Source of the DNA: Adiantum capillus-veneris
Lineage: Eukaryota > Streptophyta > Polypodiopsida > Polypodiales > Pteridaceae
DNA: 64,000 nucleotides
Assembly (NCBI GenBank): GCA_014529385.2
Contig: CM043947.1
Coordinates: forward strand, 133,129,891 to 133,193,890
Reading direction: 5' to 3'
A model generated the notes under the pieces. That model ran no database searches, was not told where the DNA came from, and was given only the letters and a program-made list of their open reading frames with translations. This document shows positions 23,141-35,113 of this stretch, piece by piece; position 1 is the first letter of the stretch; every line of letters begins with the position of its first letter. A program made the position numbers and the translations under genes.

Positions 23141-24683
23141 AAAGTAACCAATTTTGCATATAAAATAGAGAAAGTAAATTAGTAAATGAATTTATCTAAT
23201 TACGAAATAAATACCTCAAGTTCAAAATCGCTTTTGAAGGTTGGAAAAATTACCTCAGCATAAATGGTTGGTATAACAAATTACTATCAACAAAATTTTT
23301 ACCTAAATTAGACCATAAGTATAGGAGGGAAAGGTTATAAATCAAATTTATGAAAATTTCTAAAAATAGAACATATCAACATTTTAGGGTGAGTAATCCA
23401 TTAGCCGGTAGGAATTATAATTTACTAAGGTTAAATATAAAATATTCATGGAATATAGACTAAGGAAAAACCTAGTCAATTGGCTTCCCTAATTAAATGG
23501 TAATTATGCGAAATTACTTATAGTACAAGGAAGTTACAGGAGGAATATCTCATCCAATTAACTATCAAGGATACCTATTTACTCCAAACATCCTTATTTT
23601 TGGGTAAAAAGGAAAAAAAGAGATTATTCAATTAAACTTTAGATTAAGTCTTTTTATAAGGCTGCCAACATGGCTCCAAAGAGAACCAGAGGAAATTCTC
23701 TCACCGAGGAAGAGGATATTAGCAACCAAAGAAATAAATCCACTAATAACCATTAGACTGGGCCTAGCCATAGGCCAACGGAGGAAAGTCTGCAGGCTCC
23801 AGCCCAGCAGCACATGGACGAGCAGTCCCAGGTGGATTTCTATTTTGTTCACTTAAAATCTTTTAAAGTTCATTTTGAAGTTAGCATTGCATACGTAAGG
23901 TTAGGAATGATAAACTGGCTATAAATGGAAGGTAACTTCCACGAAACCAACGAGCAATGATTGTAAATAGGAAAGAAATGATTGGGTTATGACTGATTGA
24001 CCTAGGAAAGAAATGCTTGACCATCCTTTAAACAGCTTGTCTCAATACACCTCTGATTTCTTGAAAATATTTTACTCCGGGTAATGAGTAATGATGGCAA
24101 TTTTGCCATGGATGAGTCGGTTTCCTCAGTGCGCATGGATTCTTTATCCCGTGCTTGTTTGTATTTGTGGATATTACTTAAGATTTCAAGTTTATCCTAG
24201 AGGAACCGCCCGGTTGTATAGGCAACCGGTTGGCGTATGGGCGCCCGAACTTTGGGTGATAGCTTTTTCCACCCCGGTTTTTATAAATAAGGAATGTGTG
24301 TCGTTTTTTCACCCTTGTATAGGTGGTCTTGAGACAAGCTAGTACTGGTCAGAGATATTTCAGAATGACAATACCTTGTCTTAAGTCTAAAGATGTTTGT
24401 TTGCGGAAAGAATGTCTTCAGTACTGTTTTCAAAAGTTGTCTTAATGAAATTCAATTGTGAAAGTTAAAAGAAATCATTGTTTTAATTGTAAAAAGAATG
24501 TGGTAGTAATTAAACAACACAAAAATCATGTGTGAGTGCGGGGTGGTAATTGGGGATTGACTAAGGTTGTCAATCATGGACGGGTGGACTTGATTAGTCA
24601 AGTAACTATCCATTCCTGCGCACTAAAACATTTAGAAACTTATTCGCTTGGAAGAGGAATCCACCAACGGCTGTGACCTCACA

Positions 24684-25196
24684 CATGTTAGGGGGAAAAG
24701 AGCGTTGGCTAAGGAAACCTTAATCTAATGATGAAATCTATAGGGCCGGAATAGTTTCGTTTTTTTTTTTATGGTCCCGTTTCCACTGCGAGATAGGACT
24801 AGGTCTCTTTCTAGGGCTATAAACCTAAACCATTGTCAATGGTAAGGGTGAATTCCCTGGAATTTTTCTTGTTTAAGGACTCTGACTTTAGTAGGCCTAG
24901 AGACATGTCGATGGTCCCATCCCGTTTTTGGTGTCGATGGGTTTGGGGACCTGGCAACTTTTTGGTCAAAATTGGGGAGTTTTGATATTTGGCCATCATA
25001 CATCCAAAGTACAGGTTGTGATAAGCCCACTAGTCAACTTTGAATCAATTTGGAGTTCAAAATCTCAAATTTCCTTTATATCTACTATTTCAGAGACCTA
25101 AAGCTAAAATCTGGTACCATTTTCAACCTCTGCATCCAAATGAGCCCATATTTCACTCAGAGCATGTATTTGGTATATACTTCAAGCCTATAAATT
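24684..25196. other. Unassigned spacer between the chromovirus LTR and Tat element B
   Basis: No ORF with recognisable similarity. The element B LTR match starts abruptly near 25197, so this is flanking or older repeat DNA. Confidence 0.4.
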
Positions 25197-25810
25197 TCCC
25201 TTCACAAGGTGCAAATCCCAAGGTAAACCATCACACAAGCCCCCTCCCTGTGATGCTAATAGTGTCAATTCTTTCCACTAAACTCTACCAAGTGCTGACC
25301 TCTCATGAACTGCCCCCCCCGCCCCTGCCGATAGTGACCTCTCAGTCCCTTTTATATGTGTTCACTGCTACATTATGGTAATCCCGGTATGATTAGGTTA
25401 AGATAATCGGGGAGACAAAGAAAGGTGGTGGGCCTGGTGTGGTTGACCCTTGCTTTGTCTTGGGAGTTATTTAAAATGAAAACCTCTAGGTGGGCCTTTG
25501 TGACCATCACCTAGAGAGAGGGAATTTACAAATTGGGAATTTATAAGGCTTGGGTGAAAACTAAAAAAATGATGATGATAACCTACGAATTACTCAAAAT
25601 GGTGTCGTGGTTGCGTGATGCCGGTGAATGGTGTGTTGCCGGTGTGTCGATGTAGCGTGTACGTCTTTTCGGGGTCGTCCGGGGCATGCCTTCGGCACAT
25701 TTCTTCTTTTTGTTGTCGATGGCACGTGATTCAGGCCGTCTTCTTTGTTGTCGATGTAGACGGCGTAGAATTCCTTCGGTTTTATTTTATGTTATGTGCA
25801 GTGTGTGCGT

Positions 25811-25857
25811 ATATGCGTGTGTGTGTGTGTGTATGTATGGGTGGGTGCATGTATATG

Positions 25858-25888
<31 letters not shown>
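25811..25888. repeat. TG, TA and GA microsatellites
   Basis: Adjacent (TG)n, (TA)n and (GA)n tracts. The partner LTR breaks off in the matching TG tract at 34198. Confidence 0.9.
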
Positions 25889-26301
25889 GTGTGCGTGTAT
25901 ATTTACATGTGCGTGTCTGCGTGCGTGGGAACGGGAAGGTTATTGTATATATATTTTTTTTTTCTTTTTTTTTTGGCAGTGTTGTGGGCGACGCAGAGAC
26001 GAAGGGGGGGGGGGGTGCGCAGCGTGTGTGTGTGTGTGTGTGTGTGGGGCGTGTGTGTGTGTGTGTGTTCAGAGAGAGAGCACGAGCGACGATGTGGAGC
26101 CGGGTGTTGGGTGCCGCCTGCGGGCAAGACAAAGCGTGAGAGAGAGAGCATGAGGGTGGGGGAGATGGTGAGGGAGGGGAGAGGGGATAGGGGTTGTGAG
26201 GGCTGTGCATGGCCGAGAGCGCGTGCGGGTGTGGATGAGCGCAAGGACCGGGTTGGGGGTAGCCGATAGAGGGCGAGACAAGGAGGGGGGGTGTGCTTAG
26301 T

Positions 26302-26448
<147 letters not shown>

Positions 26449-27109
26449 TTATGTGTCTTAGGGGTGGTTCCCACCAAGGGAAGAGAGGGAGATAGGGTTG
26501 TGAGGGGGGGGGGGGAAGAGAGAGGATATGGTGGGGGTTTAGAGGATAAAGGAAAGAGAGGGTGAGAGAGATAGAGGGAGGGAGAAAGAGAGCTTGCCCT
26601 AAGGCCCACCGTGGCTGCTCCCAAGAGAAATAGAGAGCTAAGGCTAGGTGTAGATGGGGGGGGGGGGGGGGGGTGCTTAAGGCCTAAGGGAGTGTGGACA
26701 AGAGGGGATGGGGGTACGGCCCGCCGGGGCTGGAGTGTGGACAAGCAGAGAGAGAGAGAGAGGGAGAATATTTGGGAGAGAGAGAGAGAGAGAGAGAATA
26801 TAATATCTATGGCAGCCCGTCGGTTCTGGAGTGTGACAGAGACACCAATGCACCTACCAGGCCGGATGATGCAGCACGGCAGAGTAGGAGAGAGAGAATA
26901 TTTAGTGGAGCCGGGTAGTAAGAGAGAGACATATCGTCTTTTGGTGATAATGGAGGGGTGTGGCCAAACTGGCGGCGCCCCACTGGTGGTTAACCTTGGG
27001 GGGGTATGGTGAATGGTAAAGGGCTTCTTCTTTTTTTTCTCTCTTTTTGGTAACAAACCTTTCCTTAGGGTGTGGTTCTCACAATCACGGTTTTGAAAGC
27101 CGGCCATCA

Positions 27110-27120
27110 TTAGCCCTCCC
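27110..27120 (-). other. Polypurine tract of Tat element B
   Basis: GGGAGGGCTAA on the minus strand, next to the LTR start TGATGGCC; the same motif is in element A. Confidence 0.75.
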
Positions 27121-27129
27121 ATCTTGCTA

Positions 27130-30100
27130 GAGGCATTCATGCTTCTAGCCCTTCCTCTACATCTTTAGTTGTGGATTTAGAGGGTTCTCCCTCTTCTGGA
27201 ATGTCTAGCATGAATTATGGATCAAACATAAGAAAATGCATTTTCAGTCTCCATCCATTGACCCTAGTCTTGTGATTTCTCCCATCTGCTTTCATCAGCT
27301 TATAGCTGCCGCTATCATAGCGTTTCTTAACAATGAATGGTCCTTCCCATCTGGGTTGAAATTTCTTGTCCTTCCTGGTGTCCAATCTGTTGTTGTATCT
27401 CAGCACTAACATACCTTTTTCTAGTCCCTTTTCTTTAAGCCCTTGATTGAAAGTGAGCCGGCGTCGTTCTGTCTGTGCTGCATAGTGATTGATGGCTTCT
27501 TCCCTATCTAGTTGGAGCCTCTCCAGATCCAGGATATGGTTTCAGAGATTTACGATTGGGTGTTGTATCTGGCTAGCCAAGACTCGTAAGCTGGCTAGCT
27601 GTACCTCAATGGGTAGAATTGCCTCCTTCCCATAAACTAGATGGAAAGGGGTGAAACCTAGTGATGTTCGGAACATTGTTCGGTAGGCCCAAAGAGCTGC
27701 CATGAGATGTTTATCCCAGTCTCCTGTGTGATTGTTCACCTGTTTTGTGATGATTTTAAAAATCATTCCATTTACCTTCTCTACTAGACCATTGCATTGT
27801 CGATAGTATGGTGGGGAATGTCGGCGTGTGATGCCTAACTTCTTCATCAGTTCTCCCACCAAACCGCCTTTGAAACCTGGCCCTCTATCTGATATTATCT
27901 CAAGAGGAGTGCCAAAACGGCAAGAGATATGCTCAAAAATGAACTTTGCTACCTCTTGGGCTATAATGCGGGTGGTTGTTGTTGCCTCTGCCCATCGTTT
28001 CATGTAGTCTACACCCACTATGATGTACAGTTTACCTGATTGGGCCCTTGGTAAAGGACCGATTGCATCTAATCCCCATTTCTCAAATGGACCATATGAG
28101 ATGATAGGAGTTTGTGGTTCATAGGTTAGTGTGCGATCACTAGCCACTTGACAAGTCTTACATGTTTTACACCAATGGTGTACATCCTTGTTCAAACTAG
28201 GCCAAGAGTATCCTGCTTGTAGAATCTTCCTACTGGTGATATCTAGAGCAAAATGACCGCTGCAGACGCCATCATGGAAACTTGAAATTACCTATGTGAT
28301 CTCACTGGAGGTTGGCACCCGCCTAAGAATTTGATCCTTGCCCTTACAATACAAGTGGTCGTTTACAAAGCGGTATCTAGTAGCCTTCCTTACCAGCCAC
28401 TGTTTTTGGCCTTTGTTGTATCCTTCCAGACATTCTTCTGTATCTAGAAAACTGACAACATCAGGCATAGCATCACTACCTTGGAAAAGGGGTAGCTTTA
28501 GTTTGATTGCTCCTACGGGAACGTCTTGTATTCTTTCTTTGGCTAGAGCATTTGCCTCCTGATTTTCTGCTCTAGGGACATTAAATAGTTTCACTGCTTC
28601 AAATTTCCTTAGAAGATCATCAACTTGGCATAGTTGACCAAGTAAAACCTGATTTTTACAAACCCAAGTGCCATTTATCTGCCTTATGAAAAGCAAAGCA
28701 TCGCCAAACACATTTAGGCGCTGAATTCCTTGTGAAATACATTGTTTCAACCCAAGAATTAGGGCTGCATATTTTGCTTCATTGTTGGAGTGGGAGTGTA
28801 ATAACTGCCTGATGGAGAATACTCTTTATTGTTGCTCATTGAAAATGACTATGCCAGCCGCAGACTGGTCCATTGTTCTCTTGTATGCTCCATCAAAGAA
28901 AAGAGAGTGATCTCTTTCTAGCCTAGGACTCTCTACCATTGGTGTTTCTTCCTTTTCTTCTGTGCTGACCTTCAACTTCTTCTCATAGTGGCGATGAGTG
29001 AGAATTCCCGCTAAACTAGCCCTGGTGGAGTTTTCTACTTGCATGGTGTAGTCAAACTCTTGTAATCTAATTAACCACTTAGAGATCCTAGATGAGACAT
29101 CCATGTGTCCCATTACATATGGGAAAACCTCTTCCATTGTCAGGATTACAAAGGGTCTAGGCAGGAGATAGGAGCGGAACTTTGTGGTAGCAAACATTAG
29201 TGCCAGAACCATGTGTTCTACTTCAGCAAATCCCTTTTCTGACGGGGGTCATGACATGACTAGAGAAGTAAATAGGACGCATGAAAAAAGTTTGAGAGTC
29301 CTTTTGTATTAGAACGGCTCCGAGTGTATCACTTCCTACACCAGGGTTCACATAAAATGTCTCGTCCCACTTAGGGGTGAAATGGTGGGAAGCTTAGCTA
29401 GGTTTTGCTTTACCTCAGTAAATTGCTACTCATTCTCTTCACTCCATGAGAATACATCCCTCTGGGTGAGTTGTTGTCAAGGAAGGAGCACTTGAGATAG
29501 CAAGTGAATGAACCTGCTTAAGTATCTTACCTTCTGAAGGAAAGAAACCAACTGCTTAGCGGTGGTGGGTGACGATAAAGATACCAGGGCTTGAATTTTT
29601 CTAGGGTCGGCCTCAATCCCTTTTGCTGAAATTACATGGCCAAGGAGAGTGACTTTGCTTTCACCAATGTGACACTTATCCACATTGAGCTGGCCACCCA
29701 AGGTTTGCAGCCTAGTTAAGCCATCGTAGACTTTGCTTAAATGAAGGGCTCGTGAACTATAGATGCAAAAATCTTCTATGAAAACCCGTATTGATGTTTC
29801 AAGTAGGGTTGGAAAACAAAGGTCACATAGCGTTGAAATGTGGCTGGGGCATTAGTGAGGCCAAAAGGCATCACCCTGTAAGCAAAGCATCCCCAAGGTG
29901 TGATGAAGGTCTTCTTCTGATCTTCTTCCGTAATGCTAATCCGAAAATATCCTGAGTAGCCATCGCACACTGTGTATCATTCGTGACCCGCCACTTCATT
30001 GAGAATTTCATCCTGGAATGGGAGGGGAAAGTGATCCCTCTTCATGACTGCATTGAGAGGTTTATAGTCCACACAGACTCTCCACTTACCATTCTTTTTT

Positions 30101-30997
30101 GGTGTGACTACTATTGGGGAGACCCATTCTGAGTCTTCGACAGGGTAGATGAAACCTGCTTGTAGCAAACTTCTCACCTCTTTAAGTAGTGCCTCTTGTT
30201 GGATTACTCCAAGTCTTTTGAGCTTTTGCACTACGGGTTTACTGCCTTCCTTAAGTTTTATGTGGTGTTACACTATTGTAATTCCTGTGATCTTATCATA
30301 GCCATCAATGAACAAAGTAGTGAAGTTACCTAGCATGGAAACATATTCCTTCCTTTCTTCTCATAGTTACCTCATTTGAGAGAATTTTTTGTAATTTACC
30401 TGCATCCTCCAAGCACTGCATACCTGATGATTCCTCTTGGTTTGTCGGGGGTGTTTCAGATTGTGTCAATCTTTTCGGGTCTTTAAGAATGACCCCCATC
30501 ACTTGGATGCTACTGTCACTCCCATCAGTGGTGGTTGTCTCTTCTCCTGAGGTAAACGAATAGTCATTGATGGACTCATCTTCTGAAGTCTCCAAGATCA
30601 TGTTGCGTTGCTTCCCAGTTCTCATGTCGTAGAATATGGACTTCCCTTTAGTGTACTTCATCTGAATCATTCTGGTGCTCCAGTCTTGTTTAGCCTCCAT
30701 AGCCATAAGCCAAGGCCTCCCAAGAATGATGGGGCATCCCTCCCCTTTTTGTGGCATGACAAAGATGTATACATCCACTTCTGTATTGAATGCTTTTACT
30801 TTGACCGCATTCACAATGCCCACGCATTTCACTCTTACATTGTTTGCCATTTTGGCTTGGCAGGGTGCCGGCCCGGGTGCCGGCCTACTTACCTCTAGAC
30901 CTAGATGGTGCATCATCTTTTCACTCATGACGCATATTTGCGCGCCACCATCTATGTAGACGTTTGAAATTCGCTGCCGCTTGATGTGGGCATCCAT
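27130..30997 (-). pseudogene. Tat element B pol, decayed
   Basis: Minus-strand pieces in order: protease with DGGAQICVM and ILGRPWL (30997-30326), RT (30231-29477, with [12 protein letters not shown] and a broken FIDD region near 29780), RNase H (29212 region), second RNase H with SLFFDGAYKR then KQCISQGIQRL (28880-28292), integrase with GLDAIGPLPR, ISDRGPGF and NGLVEKVNG (28195-27542), and the C-terminus (27412-27215). Frameshifts or stops separate each piece. The domain set is the same as in element A, including dual RNase H. Confidence 0.9.
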
Positions 30998-31006
30998 GGT
31001 TGGTAG

Positions 31007-33065
31007 CTAGTCATCAAGATCCCTTCCAGAGATAGCCCCAGCTATCCTGGGTCTTGATTTCCTTGTACTCACCATTTTTGTCCATTGCTTCCTCATTCTT
31101 GGTGCAAGGTGGAGTAATTGGGGCCAAGTTATCTTCGGGCCCTGCATTAACACATCGTGAACTAAGTCATAAGGTTTTTCATACTCACATAATGACAAGT
31201 CCACGATGTCTATCTTCCGTCGCGGTTTAGCTGCTTGCTTGCTAGACTCAGCCTTCCCTTTGATCTTCTCTTCTCTTTGTTGAGAGGCTTCCTTGTGCCT
31301 AGAACGCTTCACTCCCATAGCATCCACTTCTTCTACCTTCTCTTTCCCTTTGTGCTTCTCTTGAACTAATTCTTCTACCTTTGCCTTCCCTTTAGCCTCC
31401 AAGCTAATAGCACTCATTGCTTGGTTCATAGCAGGTGGTGGGGGTAGTGGTGGAATGAGAGGTTGGGGTGGTGGTTGTTGTTGTACGGGTGGTCGAAGGA
31501 TCTGGACCGGTGGGATAGGCCCTGGTTGTCTAGGTTGTGGTGGTCTTGCTCTTGGCAGAGAGATCTAATTCTATCTCCCCCCTCTATTGAAATTCTCCCT
31601 CCTTGGATATGGGCAGTAGTACATACCATGGCCGTCTTCCCCGCAGTTGTAGCAGTGGTACTCTTGGTTCTGCCTTCATTTTCCTCTCCCTTGTTCTGGT
31701 TCCTGACAGATGCATGCCTTTGCCGCACCAGAGGCACGGATAAACTCTCTAGTTGGGTGGTGATGCGACTCAGCAGGTCTTGCTGCTCTTCTGATGCCTC
31801 TTACGGTTGGGCTCTATGACTGGCTGTTGCAGTCACTGGGGTTGGTAGGGCCAAGCTTGTTTCCTCTGACTCGTTTACTCTTGCTTGCATGCGCAGCTTC
31901 TTGTCTTTAAGGCGGGCTACTTCTACTGCCAACTCATATTTTGCAAGAAACCTTCCCTTCACCTTCTCTCTAAGCGACGACCATAGACCAACAATGAAAC
32001 GGTTCTTTACGAAATTAGGCGCTCCTTTTCCTTCCTCCAGTGAGGCAACCCATCTCTCCCATAAGTCCACAAATTTGGACTCGTAGTTGCTCTTACTGTG
32101 CCAGTGTTGATGAGTCGGCACATCCACAAGAGGTCGTCGCATTTCATGGGCTCTACCTTTTCTTCGTCGCTCAACACGTACGGGGTGATGGCGATATGTC
32201 TGACCACTCCCAGCCTCTTGGCTAGTAGCAATTGTAGATAATTTCCGTAGTTGGCGTGTTGCATGAATTCCACTCCATTCAGCTGCTGCAACTCGTCTCC
32301 AGCCCACTGGGTTTCACCCATGGTGGAGAGCTTCTTCAGGATAAGTTGTACAAGGAGAGGAGGAAGATCCTCTACCTGTATTCCAAAATAGCGAGAGTAG
32401 TAGCCGAACCACTCTTCCCTAGGACATGGGAATCTTCTTACCACTTCTTCTTCAGGATTGTCAAAGTGGACTGGTAGCACTCGCATGCGTCATGCAAATC
32501 GGTAGGCGACATTCCGCCGCTTAGCTTCGGATGACTTCCTCTTTGGTAAGCTTGGTACAACCCGGCTTTCTGAGCTTGAAATACTTGCTTGTCCAGATGC
32601 TTCTCCCTTCGGGGTCATGTGTTCCCAGACTGGCTTATCTTTTCCTTACCTTTGGCTCAAGCAGCCCCTTTAGGCCATTTTGGAGTAAAGGTTATAACTT
32701 TGACTGCAGTTTCTTTAGAGAAAAGAGGCCTCACCGTTTTCTTTCCTCCTTTGATGTGAATGACTTCTTTGCGATGAATGTCGATGTAGACGATTTCAGC
32801 CCCTTCCCTGCCTTCGTTGCTGGCACTCATTGATAGTGTGTTTTGGTTGACAACAGTGATGGAACTTCATAGACCTCCCACTTGATGCTCTCAATTTGTG
32901 GTTAAAACGAGCAACACGAGATGGTGAATTTACCTCTTGAATACTGACGACACTGCAGCATGGCAGTAGTACTTCAATGAAGGCGGCTAGTGCCTCCTTA
33001 GTCTTCTCTTCTTTCGTCCTCCAGTTAGAAAATTCCTTCAGCCATTTGTCCACGATTGATGGCAT
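31007..33065 (-). pseudogene. Tat element B gag with a long N-terminal extension, decayed
   Basis: A Met near 33065 lies about 45 bases from the PBS-like site. Reading frames continue through EEEVVRRFPCPREEWFGYY and LLLAKRLGVVRHIAITPYVL (32486-32100), then SNYESKFVDLWERWV and a Lys-rich coiled segment (32100-31801). The zinc knuckle CYNCGEDGHGMYYC is near 31640, followed by a basic linker to the protease junction at 31007, where a stop splits gag from pol. The ~300 residues before the capsid-like part are longer than in element A and were not recognised. Confidence 0.75.
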
Positions 33066-33108
33066 GCGTCACTTTCAGCATTGTAAACTGAAGGGTTCTT
33101 ATAAGCCC

Positions 33109-33128
33109 TCCTCCGTGGGGTCACCAAA
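33109..33128 (-). other. Candidate primer-binding site, Tat element B
   Basis: TTTGGTGACCCCACGGAGGA on the minus strand immediately inside the LTR. It resembles element A's site, and the GGTGACCCC core resembles those of other plant Ty3 elements. The tRNA was not determined. Confidence 0.6.
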
Positions 33129-33283
33129 TGACGGGAGCAAAGCGGACCCCGAATCCCAACGGCCTCTAAAACGCCGGGGGTCGAATGGCACCCCTCGAGC
33201 CTGTCACGATACAGCAAAAAAGGGGCACTACCTAGCTTTGAGCGGCTAGGACGCATACCACGGTGATGTGAACACCGCAAACT

Positions 33284-33325
<42 letters not shown>

Positions 33326-34198
33326 CACACACAGATTGACAAATGAAGAAAACCCTTGGGGGTGTGAGGGAGAATTATTTCTGTAGTATTTACAATGATC
33401 TTCCTTCCAGGGAGGCGGCACATCGTGGTGATAGAGAGGTAAGGAGAAAAGATGGTGCAACTTCTTCGTGCGTTCTCTAAAGACGACTCAATGATTGTGA
33501 AATTTGCTACCAAGAATGTGTGTGTGTGTGTGTGCATCAACCATTGGAGTCGAGAGGTGGATGTGGCTCCCTTCACATGGTGCAATTCCCAAGGTAAACC
33601 ATCACACAAGCCCCCTCCCTGTGATGCCAATAGTGTCAATTCTTCCCACTAAACTCTACCAAGTGCTGACCTCTCATGAGCTGCCCCCCCCCCCCCCGAT
33701 AGTGACCTCTCAGTGCCCTTTTATAGGTGTTGGCTGCTTGGATTATGGTAATCCCGGTTTGATTAGGATAAGCTAATCGGGGAGACAAAGCAAGGTGGTG
33801 GTCCCGGTGTGGTTGACCCTTGCTTTGTCTTGGGAGTTATTTAAAATGAAAACCTCTAGGTGGGCCTTTGTGACCATCATCTAGAGAGAGGGAATTTACA
33901 AATTGGGAATTTACAACGCTTGGGTGAAAACTGAAAAAATGATGATGATAACCTACGAATTACTCAAAATGGTGTCCTGGTTGCGTGATTTCAGCAAATG
34001 GTGTGTTGCCGGTGCGTCGGTGTAGCGCATACGTCTATTCGGGCTCGGCCGGGGTATGCCTTCGGCGCATTTCTTCTTTTTGTTGTCGGCGGCACGTGAT
34101 TCAGGCCGTCTTCTTTGTTGTCGATGTAGATGGCGTAGAATTCCTTCAGTTTTCTTTTATGTTATGTGTGGTGCGTGCGTATATGTGTGTGTGTGTAT
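33129..34198 (-). repeat. 5' LTR of Tat element B (truncated at right)
   Basis: Starts TGACGGGAGC next to the PBS; the other LTR's end is GCCGGCCATCA, giving short inverted ends. It contains (AC)n at 33291-33332 and TG at 33516-33534. It breaks off in a TG repeat where unrelated palindrome-rich DNA begins. Confidence 0.85.
33716..33725 (-). promoter_or_regulatory. Element B LTR TATA box
   Basis: TATAAAAGGG on the minus strand, in an LTR position comparable with element A. The other copy (25337-25347) is mutated. Confidence 0.45.
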
Positions 34199-35091
34199 AA
34201 CTAGATTTTCATGATAGTGCTATATTAACATATCTAGGTGAGGCTCGAACTTAAGCTCGAGCCTCTTGCCTCTGGTAGCCACAAGGATGTCCCTCGGCTA
34301 GCCTTACACCCTAGTGCTACAATAGCATATGAAAATAAGGCTAGCCACAAGGATGTCTTGAGGCAAGCCTTGCATCCTAGTGCTAAAGAATATGCACTTG
34401 AGGCTCGAACTTAAGATCAAGCCTCATGCCTCTGGTATACTAACATTTCATGATAGTGCTATACTAACATATCTAGGTGAGTCTCGAACTTAAGCTTGAG
34501 CCTCTTGCCTCTGGTAGCAACAAGGATGTCCCTCGGCTAGCCTTACACCCTAGGGATCATGCAAGAATAGAAAAATACTTAGGATTGAACTTAAGTCTAG
34601 CCTCATGGTATCCTTTTGGTTACCAATGACAAGAGGCTCAAACTTAAGTTTGATCCCCCCTTGCATATTTGAGTGTAACACTAGCATGGAAGGCGAGCTT
34701 GATGACATATTTGTGGCTATCAAGGGCATAGAATAGCACCTTTAGGCTCAATCTTAAGTTCGAGCCTCAAGTGCATCAGGGAATAAAAATTCACTTTTAG
34801 GCTCAAACTTAAGTTTGAGCGTCCTCTCCATATGATAATGTAGCACTAGGGTGCATGCCTAGCCTCATGACATCCTTCTAGCTAGAAAAATCATAGAGCT
34901 TCACTTTTAGGCTCAAATTTAATGTAGCACTAACTTGCAAGACTACTCTCATGACATCCTTGTGGCTAGCAAGGGTACAAAACAACATCTTTTGGCTCAA
35001 ACTTAAGTTCGAGCCTTGCCTACACATGCTAGTGTTTTTTTTTAAATGTACTATTTAACTTAAACATATGCTCCTTGTTTAGGTTCTAACA
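34199..35091. repeat. Palindrome-rich repeat region
   Basis: Holds at least seven copies of a palindrome made of half-site GGCTCRAACTT followed by its reverse complement, centred on CTTAAG (34242, 34402, 34482, 34634, 34744, 34800 and 34994). A 108-bp direct repeat (34206-34315 and 34446-34554) carries one copy each. Phrases such as CACAAGGATGTC and GCTAGC recur between them. No ORF is supported. It ends at a splice-acceptor-like TTGTTTCAG at 35113. Confidence 0.8.
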
Positions 35092-35113
35092 TTGTTCTTT
35101 TTGGTTGTTTCAG

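Larger units (their letters stand above)
21461..24683 (+). repeat. 3' LTR of the plus-strand chromovirus
   Basis: Starts TGTAAGGTTTC after pol. The end is set at GACCTCACA (24683) because the minus-strand chromovirus LTR ends the same way (minus sense ACCTCACA) and the preceding ATCCACCAACGG-like bases also match. It is about 3.2 kb, AT-rich, and includes a 152-bp tandem array. The start is firm; the end is inferred by similarity. Confidence 0.7.

Noticed and set aside
33283-33639. ORFs across the AC/TG repeats of the element B LTR
   Set aside because: Simple-repeat translations without domain signals.
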